A DNA stretch of 63,141 nucleotides from Candidatus Mailhella merdavium. GTDB taxonomy: Bacteria; Desulfobacterota; Desulfovibrionia; Desulfovibrionales; Desulfovibrionaceae. Positions 25,233-34,311 of the stretch are shown one piece after another. The number at the start of each line of letters is the position of its first letter. Positions within the stretch are counted from its first letter, which is position 1. The translations under genes and the position numbers were made by a program. Below the pieces are notes generated by a model. The model did not search any database. It saw nothing but the letters and a program-made list of their open reading frames with translations, and had not been told where the DNA came from. The stretch spans positions 1 to 63,141 of the forward strand of contig DWXS01000047.1 in NCBI GenBank assembly GCA_019119045.1. Reading direction: 5' to 3'.

Positions 25233-25536
25233 ACTCCCGCCGATATTTCCATTCCGACGGAAGGGCAGCTTCATATATGAACTGCCCCGGCTCCATTCTT
25301 CCTCCGCCGCTTCACAGCAAGATTTTCTCCTGTTCCGTCCGTCGTAACAGCACAACTTTCCAAATATTCCTGTCTGTACGCAGGCTCATTGAAGTTCTCC
25401 TGAAGCGGCGACGAGCGGAAGGGTTGAAAAAACGCTTTTCTTTCTTCCGGGAAAAAGGCATTTTTCGAGAAGTCTTCCTTCGCGCCGCGCCCGTGCGGCC
25501 TGCCGTTCAGCGGAAGATCAAACAAAGGATTCTGCA
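25233..25536. other. 304-bp gap between metI and metQ with one hairpin
   Basis: No gene. GGGCAGCTTCATATATGAACTGCCC (25263-25287) is a palindrome with one bulged base that may be a processing site or partial terminator; metQ could then be expressed separately from metNI. Confidence 0.5.
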
Positions 25537-26331
25537 ATGAAAAAGCTTGCCGCCGTACTGCTGTGCGCCGCTCTGGCTCTGCCCTCTCTGGCCGGCGCCG
25601 AAACCGTCAAAATCAAGGTGGGAGCCTCCCCGACGCCCCATGCCGAGCTGCTGAAGGTTGCCAACGAAGTTCTCAAGCCTCAGGGCTATGAAATCGAAAT
25701 CGTGGAATACGCCGATTACGTCCAGCCCAATATGGCTCTGGATGCAAAGGAACTGGACGCCAACTATTTCCAGCACAAGCCTTATCTTGACGACTTTGTG
25801 AAGGAAAAGGGCGTGGCCCTCGTTTCCATCGGAACGGTGCATTATGAGCCTTTCGGTATCTATGCGGGCAAGACCAAGAGCCTTGACGACCTCAAGGACG
25901 GCGCCGTCGTCGCCGTGCCCAACGATACCACCAATGAAGCCCGCGCCCTGCTCCTGCTTCAGGACAAGGGGCTGCTCAAGCTCAAGGACGGCGCAGGACT
26001 CACCGCTACCCGCCGCGACATCCTGGAAAATCCCAAGAAGCTCAAAATCGAAGAACTGGAAGCCGCTCAGCTCGTGCGCGCCCTGCCCGACGTGGATATC
26101 GCCGTCATCAACGGCAACTATGCCATTCTGGGAGGCCTTAAGGTGAAGGATGCTCTGGCCGCCGAATCTGCCGACTCCATCGCCGCTACTACCTATGCCA
26201 ATATCGTCGCCATCCGCAAGGGCGATGAGCAGCGTCCTGAACTGCAGGCCCTGCTCAATGCCCTCAGAAGCGACAAGGTAAAGGAATACATGATTAAAAC
26301 GTATGAAGGCGCGGTACTTCCCGCAGCCTAG
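25537..26331 (+). CDS. metQ: Methionine-binding periplasmic protein
   Basis: 264 residues of the NlpA/MetQ family. Family segments are VGASPTPHAELLKV, YVQPNMALDAKELDANYFQH, the ligand region VHYEPFGIYAGK, and VAVPNDTTNEARALLLLQ. It captures methionine for MetNI. The signal peptide ends ...SLAGAET; there is no lipobox Cys, so unlike many MetQ proteins it should be soluble in the periplasm rather than a lipoprotein. An AAAGGA ribosome site is present and a strong terminator follows. Confidence 0.93.
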   Translation: MKKLAAVLLCAALALPSLAGAETVKIKVGASPTPHAELLKVANEVLKPQGYEIEIVEYADYVQPNMALDAKELDANYFQHKPYLDDFVKEKGVALVSIGTVHYEPFGIYAGKTKSLDDLKDGAVVAVPNDTTNEARALLLLQDKGLLKLKDGAGLTATRRDILENPKKLKIEELEAAQLVRALPDVDIAVINGNYAILGGLKVKDALAAESADSIAATTYANIVAIRKGDEQRPELQALLNALRSDKVKEYMIKTYEGAVLPAA

Positions 26332-26346
26332 TCTCTGGCTCTCCTG

Positions 26347-26375
26347 AACGCCGGCCTCCCGCCGGCGTTTTTTTT
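26347..26375 (+). terminator. Rho-independent terminator after metQ
   Basis: AACGCCGGC and GCCGGCGTT pair around a 5-base loop and are followed by eight T residues. Confidence 0.92.
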
Positions 26376-26409
26376 GCGGAAAAAATTGAGGGGGGGGAGG
26401 GAAAGATAC

Positions 26410-26447
26410 GGGGAGGAGGAAACTTTTGAAAAAGTTTCTTCCTCCCC
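26410..26447. terminator. Long inverted repeat between metQ and the methyltransferase gene
   Basis: GGGGAGGAGGAAACTTTT pairs with AAAAGTTTCTTCCTCCCC (one mismatch, 2-base loop), next to a G-rich run (26391-26401). It lies between two convergent genes and probably ends transcription of the minus-strand methyltransferase. I recall similar GGAGGAAACTTTT/AAAAGTTTC elements as dispersed intergenic repeats in Desulfovibrio-type genomes, but cannot count copies here. Confidence 0.6.
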
Positions 26448-26495
26448 CGCACCCCCTCCGTCTTCAAAACGTTTTAGCGGCGGGAGGCGCGAAGT

Positions 26496-28202
26496 TCAGA
26501 GCAGCGAACCCTGTGACGGCCCGGGCGCGTCCTTCTTCCTCCGTCGGCCTTCGTCCTTTTTTTCCTGTACGCCCGCAGATGCGGCGTCCGCTTCGGGTGT
26601 CTCCTCTTCGGAAAGGACATGTTCCAGCATCGGCAGATTGCGGATCTCGAGGCTGTAATCGTCGTGATCCCATTCGCATTTGTCCAGAACTGCCTGCGGG
26701 ATCTTTCTCACGGTCAGATTCGGCGGCAGTTCCGCCCCTTCCGCACTCCCTCCGCAGCACACCAGAAGATTGTTTTCCCCGGCATCCAGCGCAAGACGAT
26801 TCAGAGCCTCCACACTTAAAAACTGCGTCGTCACATACAGAAAGGACTGTTCCGTAGCCTGCCCCTGCTTCCAGTACAGCTCCGGGTCCGGCGCGTACCG
26901 GTACCCCATGAGCCTGCACATGGCTTCCGCCAGCATCTCCGCATTGAAGCGGGGATTGATGATTTCCATGCCCCAGGAATCTTTCTTGATCAGGGTCGGC
27001 CCCAGCTCGTAAAAACGGAACCCCCCTCCGCCTTCCCAGTTCACGGCCCTGCTGATCCCTCCGGGATCTTCCCCGTCCACCACCTTTTTCAGGCGCGGCA
27101 GGCAGTGCGTATAACAGTGTTCCCCCAGCTCCACCCCTATCCAGCGGCGTCCCATTTTATGCGCTACCGCCGCCGTCGTTCCCGATCCCAGAAAGGAATC
27201 CAGAACCAGATCTCCGGGGTTTGTCGCGATGTGCAGAATACGCTGGATCAGGCGTTCCGGTTTGGGGGTGTCGAAGATATTTGTGGAGCCAAATAATAAT
27301 ATATTTTCTTTTTTGGCTTCATCAGTATGTCCAACTTCTGAGTAAGACCAAAAATCATGTGGTGTCATGCCATTTTTTACTTCAGATAAAAATAATTTTA
27401 ATGCTGGCATAGTATTCTTTCCATCTATTCCCCACCATAGACGATTTTCATTTATATGTTTTTGATGTGTATTTATATCATATTTCCAGGCTTTTGATGT
27501 ATTTTTAATTATTAATCCAGTGTTAGGATTAACTATATCATAGCATAGATTTTTTCTTTTATGAGGAGGTGCCTGATTTAAGTAGTCAACAGCCTTCCAT
27601 GGGCCACGCGGATCATTATCAGGGTTAGTATATCTTGAAATAGATTCAGAAGTTCTAGGAAGTAAGTTATTTTTAAATTTTTCAGATTTTCTAAATATTA
27701 ATATATAATCACAAATAGACGCAATACCTTTATAATTATTGCTAACACTATATTTTCTTTGCCAACTTATTGTATTAATATAATTTTGTCTTCCAAAAAT
27801 TTCATCACATAATATTTTTAAATATGCCATTTCGTTATCGTCAATAGATATCCAAATACTTCCATCTTCAGAAAGTAAAGTTTTAAGCAGTTCCAGGCGA
27901 TCCCGCATGAGGGAAAGCCAGAGGGAGTGTTCGATTCCGTCGTCGTAATGTTCAAAGGCGGAACCGGTATTATAGGGGGGGGCGATATAGACGCACTTGA
28001 CCTTGCCTCTGAAATCCTGTTCCAGAGCCTTGAGCGCGAGCAGGTTGTCCCCGTGGATGAGCATGTTGTCGAAGATATCGGAATCCGAACGGCGCGCCGC
28101 CGCGTGATGGCTTTTTTCCCTGTCTTCAAGAAGAATACGCGGCTCAAGACGCGGCCGTTCTTCCTTGCCCACCCATGTCAGTTCCAGTCTTGTTCCGGCC
28201 AT
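26496..28202 (-). CDS. Type III-like adenine-specific DNA methyltransferase (Mod), solitary
   Basis: 568 residues of the beta-class N6-adenine family. Around residues 50-75, LIHGDNLLALKAL is followed by the catalytic motif IV, which reads YIAPPYNTGSAFEHYDD: the first residue of the usual (D/N/S)PP(Y/F) is Ala. The codons lie in a run of eight C residues (27975-27982, minus strand). GSIWISIDDNEMAYLK follows. Residues about 100-305 form the target-recognition region and are encoded by strikingly AT-rich DNA (27290-27880). The SAM motif DSFLGSGTTAAVAHKMGRRWIGVE (about 337-360) is intact. The C-terminal ~180 residues end in a Lys/Arg-rich tail. No Res helicase gene is next to it. Probably an orphan epigenetic methylase or one whose catalytic motif is damaged. 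Confidence 0.88.
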   Translation of the reverse strand: MAGTRLELTWVGKEERPRLEPRILLEDREKSHHAAARRSDSDIFDNMLIHGDNLLALKALEQDFRGKVKCVYIAPPYNTGSAFEHYDDGIEHSLWLSLMRDRLELLKTLLSEDGSIWISIDDNEMAYLKILCDEIFGRQNYINTISWQRKYSVSNNYKGIASICDYILIFRKSEKFKNNLLPRTSESISRYTNPDNDPRGPWKAVDYLNQAPPHKRKNLCYDIVNPNTGLIIKNTSKAWKYDINTHQKHINENRLWWGIDGKNTMPALKLFLSEVKNGMTPHDFWSYSEVGHTDEAKKENILLFGSTNIFDTPKPERLIQRILHIATNPGDLVLDSFLGSGTTAAVAHKMGRRWIGVELGEHCYTHCLPRLKKVVDGEDPGGISRAVNWEGGGGFRFYELGPTLIKKDSWGMEIINPRFNAEMLAEAMCRLMGYRYAPDPELYWKQGQATEQSFLYVTTQFLSVEALNRLALDAGENNLLVCCGGSAEGAELPPNLTVRKIPQAVLDKCEWDHDDYSLEIRNLPMLEHVLSEEETPEADAASAGVQEKKDEGRRRKKDAPGPSQGSLL

Positions 28203-28578
28203 GCGCGCCTGCCTCCGTTATCCGTGAGCCTGTCATTATGGCGTAAGTTCCTGCGGGACTCAAGGGAAGCATTATGCACCGATGCCTCTTCAGGCGGCCA
28301 ACGCCCCGGCCTGTGCCCATCTGAAGACAGGCTCGTTTTCAGCATATTCCTCCGGGAATAAAAACGGTAAACCTTGTCCGCCTTTCCTCCGCACTTCCGG
28401 CGAAAAACGCGGAACCGACCTCATAATCCCGGAAAAGCATAGCGTTCTGCGGCCGGAATGAGATAGCGATTCTCGCTTTTTTGTCCGCTGCGGCCGATAA
28501 TTCTACATATAACACCCTTGAAAAGGCTGACAAAATGCCGAAGAAGCATTATTCTTTGCGTAACACGGAGAATGCGCC
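28203..28578. other. 376-bp intergenic region with a possible flagellar -10 box
   Basis: No gene. GCCGATAA at 28493-28500 matches the sigma-28 -10 consensus 79 bases before the FlgC-like gene, but the matching TAAA -35 box is absent, so the call is weak. Confidence 0.3.
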
Positions 28579-28932
28579 ATGATTATCAGCGCCATGAACA
28601 ACAGCCTCGGAGCCATGAACGCCTTCAGCACGGGTGTGCATGGATCGGCATATAATCTTGCGAACGTCAACACAGCCGGGTTCAATCCTGTGGCTGTCCA
28701 TTACACCAGCGGGCCTGTTTCCGCGTCCGGCATGGAAATGGGGGTGCGCCCCGTTGTAAGCAGACCTACGTCCTCCATAAAGGAAACGGAACATGTGTTC
28801 CAGCCTTCGCGCACCGACGTCGCAAGGGAAATGGTCAATCTCACGGTGAATGAGGACGCTTTTGCCGCCAATGCACAGGTTATACGCACCAGTGACGAAA
28901 TGCTCGGCACGCTGGTGGATATGATCATCTGA
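28579..28932 (+). CDS. FlgC-like flagellar rod protein, solitary
   Basis: 117 residues. The N-terminal rod motif is NLANVNTAGFNP, matching 'NiANvNTxGF' of FlgB/FlgC/FlgG. The C-terminal helix MVNLTVNEDAFAANAQVIRTSDEMLGTLVDM matches the flagellar basal-body rod C-terminal domain. It is shorter than normal FlgC (about 130-150) and no other flagellar gene is near. It may be an accessory rod-like protein; this is not the canonical flgBC-fliE locus. GGAG precedes the ATG. Confidence 0.8.
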   Translation: MIISAMNNSLGAMNAFSTGVHGSAYNLANVNTAGFNPVAVHYTSGPVSASGMEMGVRPVVSRPTSSIKETEHVFQPSRTDVAREMVNLTVNEDAFAANAQVIRTSDEMLGTLVDMII

Positions 28933-28938
28933 TCACGC

Positions 28939-29457
28939 ATGTTTTTTTTCCCGCGACGCAATAAAGAGGCGGAAAAGATCGCCCGCGCCCATATGCGGCC
29001 CGCATGGATGCGGGTGCCGTTGATGTTGATATTCTTTATCGGGCTGGGCGCCATGTTCTCCTGGAACTTTGAACGTCGCCTTCAGCAGATTGAAGAAAAG
29101 GGTTCCTTCTGGGACGAAACGGAAACCGTCTCCGAAAAGGATCGGTCGCGGTTTAACGAACGTATCCGCCTCTTTCGCGGCACATGGGGAATGCCCGTCA
29201 TTGCTCATGTCAGAAAAGGCCCCGTTCTTCTTCCTGAAAAAATGCAGGAAAACACGTTATTTATAGGTGTTTCCGCAGCAGGAAACGACGCGGTTGTTTT
29301 ACTTCCTCCTCTGGTGGCAAAAGCTCTTGCCGCCGGAGAAGGGCAACCCGATCCGCGGCGTGAACTGGAACGGGATCTTGCCCTTTGTGTCCGCAACGAT
29401 GCGCCGCTTTCCTGCCTGCAACAGACGCTGGACGAACTGGACAAACGCCTCCGCTGA
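28939..29457 (+). CDS. Single-pass membrane protein of unknown function
   Basis: 172 residues. A basic N-terminus (FFFPRRNKEAEK) precedes one transmembrane helix (about 25-45). A mostly charged periplasmic or cytoplasmic domain follows, containing VIAHVRKGPVLLPEKM, FIGVSAAGNDAVVLLPPLVAKAL and two Cys near the end (LALCVRNDAPLSCL). I do not recognise a family with certainty. It begins 6 bases after the FlgC-like gene and is followed 28 bases later by rnhA. Confidence 0.65.
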   Translation: MFFFPRRNKEAEKIARAHMRPAWMRVPLMLIFFIGLGAMFSWNFERRLQQIEEKGSFWDETETVSEKDRSRFNERIRLFRGTWGMPVIAHVRKGPVLLPEKMQENTLFIGVSAAGNDAVVLLPPLVAKALAAGEGQPDPRRELERDLALCVRNDAPLSCLQQTLDELDKRLR

Positions 29458-29485
29458 CCTTGAAGCATGAAAGGATGCTCTTTGC

Positions 29486-29953
29486 ATGAAACAGGTTGAA
29501 ATCCATACCGACGGGTCCTGCCTCGGCAACCCCGGCCCGGGCGGCTGGGCGGCGGTGCTGCGTTTCGGCCAACACCGGAAGGAAATTTCCGGCGGCTTTG
29601 CCCCGACCACAAATAATCGCATGGAAATCATCGCGGTTCTGCGCGCTCTTGAGCTGCTGACGGAACCCTGCTGCGTCGACTTGTACACAGACTCCCAGTA
29701 TGTCTCGAAAGCCATTCGGGACGGCTGGCTGAAGGGCTGGATTGCCAGGGGCTGGATCACTTCGGCAAAAAAACCCGTAAAGAACCGCGACCTGTGGGAA
29801 CGCATGGCTGAACTGCTCGAAAGGCATCAGGTATCCTTTCACTGGCTCAAGGGCCATGCAGGCCACAAGGAAAATGAACGCTGCGACGAACTGGCCCGCA
29901 CGGAGTCGGCAAAACGCGATCTTCCGCCGGATCCCGGATTTTCCGGAGTTTGA
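29486..29953 (+). CDS. rnhA: Ribonuclease HI
   Basis: 155 residues. Degrades the RNA strand of RNA-DNA hybrids. The catalytic residues are visible as Asp in [16 protein letters not shown], Glu in [14 protein letters not shown], Asp in LYTDSQYV, and the last Asp in ERCDELAR, with the catalytic-loop His in [10 protein letters not shown]. The length and the basic protrusion ([18 protein letters not shown]) match E. coli RNase HI. Confidence 0.96.
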   Translation: MKQVEIHTDGSCLGNPGPGGWAAVLRFGQHRKEISGGFAPTTNNRMEIIAVLRALELLTEPCCVDLYTDSQYVSKAIRDGWLKGWIARGWITSAKKPVKNRDLWERMAELLERHQVSFHWLKGHAGHKENERCDELARTESAKRDLPPDPGFSGV

Positions 29954-30558
29954 GAGACGGAGAGACCTCCGTGTCCGCCGTTCCGACTGCGCTGCGGATA
30001 ACGCTCTCCACCCAGCCCCCGGGGAGACAAAAACTCTTTATACCGCTCCGACTGTAAGATACGTCGGAAGGCCTTTGCCTGCATGGCGCAGAGAGACTCC
30101 GGTACGCCCGTAACAGGCAGCTCTTACGCTGCATACATAGTGCATGTCCGTTTTGAGATACTCCCGGAGTCAAGCAAGACTCCTCCGCGACGCCGGAGCA
30201 GCCGTCATGGACTTGCGGAGCAGCCACCCGACGGGCGGTCCGCAGGTGCGTGACGGTTGCGTGACGGCTCGTACAGACGTGGCCGCAGAACAGGCTCCGG
30301 TGGCGTAACGCCTGCGATCTGGAGCATGTGGCTCTGGACGGCAGACAGTTAGAACAACATGCCTAAAAAAAGGCTCGCACATTTTCGAGATCTCCGGCCG
30401 AAGGCTTCAGCCCGGCTCTTTGGGCAAAAGAGTTGCCCATGAATGAGGCTCTGGATATCTCGGTTTTCCCTGTTCCGTCGCACAGAGAGGAGTTTCTGCC
30501 GCACCGTGCTGGCCCGGCGTCCATACCGCTGCGGAAACTGTTTCATCCGGGATGCGCA
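29954..30558. other. 605-bp intergenic region
   Basis: No credible gene on either strand. It holds several short inverted repeats, for example GGGCAA/TTGCCC near 30421-30440, and a tandem TGCGTGACGG near 30247. I see no RNA gene I can name. Confidence 0.4.
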
Positions 30559-32457
30559 TTACAGTTCGCGCAGGGAAGCCCATATTTTGCCTGCGCGTTT
30601 TCTTCCTATCCCGGGAAGGCGGGCGATATCTTCTTCCGCAGCGGCTTTCATATCCGCTATAGAAGAAAAATGTTCCCAGAGCAGTTTTGCCGTGGCCGGG
30701 CCAACGCCCGGCAGACGCTGCAATTCTCCGCTGAAGGCCTGCTTCGCCCGGGCCGGTCGATGCCGTCCTATGGAAAAATCGTGCGTGGCGTCGCGCACAC
30801 TCTGGAGAAAGAGCAGCTCCGGGCTGCCTTCCCGGATATTCAGCGGGTTGGAACGCCCCGGGACAAAAATTCTGTCCGCCACGTTGCCCGCACGCCGATC
30901 CGCATGACCGCGCTCGTCCCTTGCCTTGGCGATACCGGCCGCAAGAAAGGGCAGTGAAGAATCCTCATGTTCTGCCGCAAGCCCACGCGACCAGCCTTCG
31001 CACAGCACTCTGTACACGGCGGCAAGCTGTCCTCTGCCTCCGTCTATCAACAGCAGATCGGGCCACGGCGCGCCGTGTTCCAGACGCCGTTCCGCCCACA
31101 TGGACAGGGCGGCGTAGTCGTCTCCCCCTGCGCCCTCGATATTCCAGACGCGATAGTCTTCCCTGCGCGGCCGCCCTTCCTCGTACACCACCATGCCCAC
31201 CTTTGTGGCCTGTCCGCCCGTGTGGGAAACGTCCACGCATTCTATGCGTTCAATGGGACGGGATGCGTGCAGCACCAGCTTCAGACGTTCGGAAAGGGGC
31301 ATATCGGCACGTCCCTGGGCGGCCTCGCGCGCGTTGCTTTTGGCCATGTCCACGAGTCTGTTTTCATCAGCATTGCGCGGCGCGGAGATGTACACGGGCC
31401 CGCCCCGCAGATCGGCAAGCGCGGAGGCAAGGGAGGCAAGCGCGCTCTCGCCCTCTCCCCCGGAGTTTTCCTGGTCCGCCGGGCTTTCGTCCTCTCCGCC
31501 TCCGGGAAGCCAGGGAATGACCACGCGCGGAGGCACCGCGCTGTGCGGGCCGTAAAACTGACTGATAAAGCTCAGGATCAGTTCGTCAGCTTCCTCCAGT
31601 CCGAGGCCGGGCCAGAAAAAGGTGCTGCGATCCTGCACAACGCCCTGTCGCACAAAAATCACGCCGAGCGCAAGACCGTCCGGGCGGGTGACGACTCCCA
31701 TGACATCCATGTCCCCGCCCTTCTGCAACACCACGCCCTGCCGTTCCACGGTCTTTTCTACCGCGCGCAGCTGATCGCGCAGCACGGCCGCCCGTTCAAA
31801 GTCCAGATCTTCCGAGGCCTTTTCCATGCTCTCGCGAAGCATGTCGAGCAGCTCCCTCGACTTTCCTTCCAGCAGAAGAGAAACTCGGCGGGTCATGTCC
31901 GCGTATTCCTTTCTGTCCACCTCTCCGGAGCAGGGCGCAAGGCACAGACCTATATGATGATACAGACAGGGACGCACCCGGTTTTTCATGGCCCGATTTG
32001 AGCAGCGGCGCAGAGGAAAAATGCGGTGTATGCTCTTCCAGGTCTCGCGCGCGGCCTGAGCGGACGTAAACGGCCCGAAGTAGCGCGCGCCGTCGCGTCT
32101 GCGCACCTTGCGCACCACTTCCAGACGGGGGAACTCTTCCTGTTCGGCCAGACGGAACAGGACGTACTGCTTGTCGTCCCGCAGGACGATATTGTAATGC
32201 GGCCTGTGCTTTTTAATCAGGCTCGCCTCGAGCAGCAGAGCTTCCTTTTCCGTAGTGGTGTTCAGCGTCTCCAGCGAGACCGCATGCCCTATCATCGCGG
32301 CGGTCTTCGGCGTGAGCTGATCCCGGGGACGGAAATAGGAAAGAATACGCCTGCGCAGGTTGCGCGCCTTGCCTACATAAATGATTTTCCCCTGCGCGTC
32401 CCTGTACAGATACACGCCCGGAGTGACGGGAATACTTGAGGGTTCCGGTCGTTCCAT
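30559..32457 (-). CDS. uvrC: Excinuclease ABC subunit C
   Basis: 632 residues. Makes both incisions in nucleotide-excision repair. The N-terminal GIY-YIG domain (TPGVYLYRDAQGKIIYVGKARNLRRR) makes the 3' cut. Then come the cysteine-containing loop and a UVR motif (EKASEDLDFERAAVLRDQL, about 200-220). The RNase H-like UvrC domain (IECVDVSHTGGQATKVGMVV and LLIDGGRGQL) makes the 5' cut, and a helix-hairpin-helix pair sits at the end (LPGVGPATAKLL, LPGIGRKRAGKI). About 25 residues of acidic insertion (GGGEDESPADQENSGGEGES) sit in the middle. An AAGGAT ribosome site precedes the ATG. Confidence 0.96.
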   Translation of the reverse strand: MERPEPSSIPVTPGVYLYRDAQGKIIYVGKARNLRRRILSYFRPRDQLTPKTAAMIGHAVSLETLNTTTEKEALLLEASLIKKHRPHYNIVLRDDKQYVLFRLAEQEEFPRLEVVRKVRRRDGARYFGPFTSAQAARETWKSIHRIFPLRRCSNRAMKNRVRPCLYHHIGLCLAPCSGEVDRKEYADMTRRVSLLLEGKSRELLDMLRESMEKASEDLDFERAAVLRDQLRAVEKTVERQGVVLQKGGDMDVMGVVTRPDGLALGVIFVRQGVVQDRSTFFWPGLGLEEADELILSFISQFYGPHSAVPPRVVIPWLPGGGEDESPADQENSGGEGESALASLASALADLRGGPVYISAPRNADENRLVDMAKSNAREAAQGRADMPLSERLKLVLHASRPIERIECVDVSHTGGQATKVGMVVYEEGRPRREDYRVWNIEGAGGDDYAALSMWAERRLEHGAPWPDLLLIDGGRGQLAAVYRVLCEGWSRGLAAEHEDSSLPFLAAGIAKARDERGHADRRAGNVADRIFVPGRSNPLNIREGSPELLFLQSVRDATHDFSIGRHRPARAKQAFSGELQRLPGVGPATAKLLWEHFSSIADMKAAAEEDIARLPGIGRKRAGKIWASLREL

Positions 32458-32493
32458 GATCCTTCCGTATCCGCTTCCAAAGTACGCCGGGGC

Positions 32494-33882
32494 TTATTTT
32501 CTCACATATTCCAGCGAATTCTTGTCCCGTACGGAAGGAAGCGCCGTAGGATAGTTCCCGTCAAAGCAGGCCGTACAGTAATGATCCGGGCAGGACACAC
32601 TGCTCTTCAGACCTTCAAGAGAAAGATAGTGCAGAGAATCAAGACCCAGCAGCGCAGCCAGTTCTTCCGGGGCATGCTGTACCGCGACAAGCTCCTTGGT
32701 TGAGGGAAAATCGATCCCGTAGAAGCAGCCGTACCGTATGGGAGGACAGCTCACTCGGAAATGAACTTCCTTCGCGCCCATGTCCCGCAGCTTCGCCACG
32801 CGGGTGCGCACGGTGGTGCCGCGAACAATGGAGTCGTCCACGACAAAAAGACGCTTGCCCTCGATCATGGAATGCACGGGATTGATTTTTACCCGCACGC
32901 TGAACTGACGCATACTCTGGGAAGGCTGAATGAAGGTGCGTCCCACATAGTGGTTGCGGATAAGCGCATGTTCATAGGGTACTCCTGCTTCCTGGGCAAC
33001 ACCGAGAGAGGCATAAATACCCGAATCCGGGAAGGGAATCACGCAATCCACATCGGCGGGAGCTTCCCTGACCAGTTCCATCCCCATGCGCTTGCGGCAC
33101 TGGTACACATCTTCGCCGAAGATGATGGAATCCGGCCGGGCGAAATACACCAGCTCGAAAATGCACTGACGGACAGGCGCGCTCCTGCGCAGGGCAAAAC
33201 TCTTATATTCCAGCGCGCCGTATTCGATGACTATCATTTCCCCGGGTCTGACGCCGCGCAGTCTTTCCGCTTCCAGCAGGTCAAAGGCGCAGCTTTCGGA
33301 GGCAAACACCCAGGCGTCGCCAAGACGGCCCATGACCAGAGGATGAAAGCCGTGAGGATCGCGGACGGCAATGAGCTTTCCGCCCGCCTGAATCATCAGA
33401 CAATATGCGCCCTCCACTCTGTCGCAGGCGGACAGAATGGCTTCTTCCAGACTCATGTCCTTCAGGCAGTGCGAAATAAGATGCAGAAAAATTTCGCTGT
33501 CGCTGGTGGTCTGGAAAATGGCTCCGGCGTCTTCCAGCTCGGCCCGCAGTTCCGCCGCGTTGGTCAGATTGCCGTTATGCGCAAGGGAAAGATGCATGCC
33601 GCCGCGCATACGCACGGTCAGAGGCTGCGCGTTGCGAGGTTCGGGCTTGCCCGTCGTGGAATAGCGCACATGACCGACGGCAACGTCTCCGGGCAGATGA
33701 CGCAGCGCATCTTCAGTGAAGACCTCGGGCACCAGCCCCATACCCACATGGCTGTGTATCTCCCCGTCCGCCCATGTGGCGATGCCCGCGCTCTCCTGAC
33801 CGCGATGCTGAAGAGCATAAAGTCCGAAATAGGCCAGACGGGCCGCTTCCTCATGTCCGCTGATGCCGAAAATGCCGCACAT
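32494..33882 (-). CDS. purF: Amidophosphoribosyltransferase
   Basis: 462 residues. First committed step of purine synthesis: PRPP plus glutamine to phosphoribosylamine. The sequence starts Met-Cys-Gly-Ile-Phe-Gly; removal of Met exposes the N-terminal Cys nucleophile of the class II glutaminase. ALQHRGQESAGI and VGHVRYSTTG follow. The C-terminal PRPP site is LFVVDDSIVRGTT, and a CPPIRYGCFYGIDFPS Cys segment suggests the Fe-S or structural-Cys type. It lies 36 bases upstream of uvrC on the same strand. Confidence 0.96.
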   Translation of the reverse strand: MCGIFGISGHEEAARLAYFGLYALQHRGQESAGIATWADGEIHSHVGMGLVPEVFTEDALRHLPGDVAVGHVRYSTTGKPEPRNAQPLTVRMRGGMHLSLAHNGNLTNAAELRAELEDAGAIFQTTSDSEIFLHLISHCLKDMSLEEAILSACDRVEGAYCLMIQAGGKLIAVRDPHGFHPLVMGRLGDAWVFASESCAFDLLEAERLRGVRPGEMIVIEYGALEYKSFALRRSAPVRQCIFELVYFARPDSIIFGEDVYQCRKRMGMELVREAPADVDCVIPFPDSGIYASLGVAQEAGVPYEHALIRNHYVGRTFIQPSQSMRQFSVRVKINPVHSMIEGKRLFVVDDSIVRGTTVRTRVAKLRDMGAKEVHFRVSCPPIRYGCFYGIDFPSTKELVAVQHAPEELAALLGLDSLHYLSLEGLKSSVSCPDHYCTACFDGNYPTALPSVRDKNSLEYVRK

Positions 33883-34263
33883 AGCACGTCCTTGAAGCAG
33901 AGTATCTTTCCCGCAAGACGGGGACGTTTTTCAGAAAGGACGATTGTAGCCTAGTCCGCGCCCGCTGTCACCCGGCGGAATGTCGCCCGGCACAGCAGAG
34001 CCGGAAGACAGGCTCCGACTGCGCCGACGAAAAAAGCACGGGATTTATCTGAAGATCCGATTATTGCTCTTGTTTCACCCGCTTCGGCAAAAAATTTCTT
34101 ATCAGGAAAAATTCCCGCGGGAGCCGAGGTTCCTCTCCACATCCGAATCCCAAAGACAGTTCCGACGCCGAGAACTGCGCGTGAACTTCCGACGCTGCAC
34201 TTCCCCTAATTTCCGGGAAAACAAACATATATCAGGGCGTATATTCTCCCGTGTCTTGCAAAT
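33883..34263. other. Intergenic region
   Basis: About 380 bp with no convincing gene. It should carry the purF promoter on the minus strand, though no clear -10/-35 pair stands out. Confidence 0.4.
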
Positions 34264-34290
34264 AAAAAAGGGGAGCAAGTACGCTCCCCC
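34264..34290 (-). terminator. Rho-independent terminator of the NYN-domain gene
   Basis: Minus strand: GGGGAGC-GTACTT-GCTCCCC followed by six T residues, 22 bases past the stop codon. Confidence 0.88.
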
Positions 34291-34311
34291 TCTTTTATTT
34301 GCCCTTTCAGG

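Noticed and set aside
29954..30558. Possible structured RNA in the long gap before uvrC
   Set aside because: Only short unrelated hairpins and a small tandem repeat; no match to an RNA family I can name.
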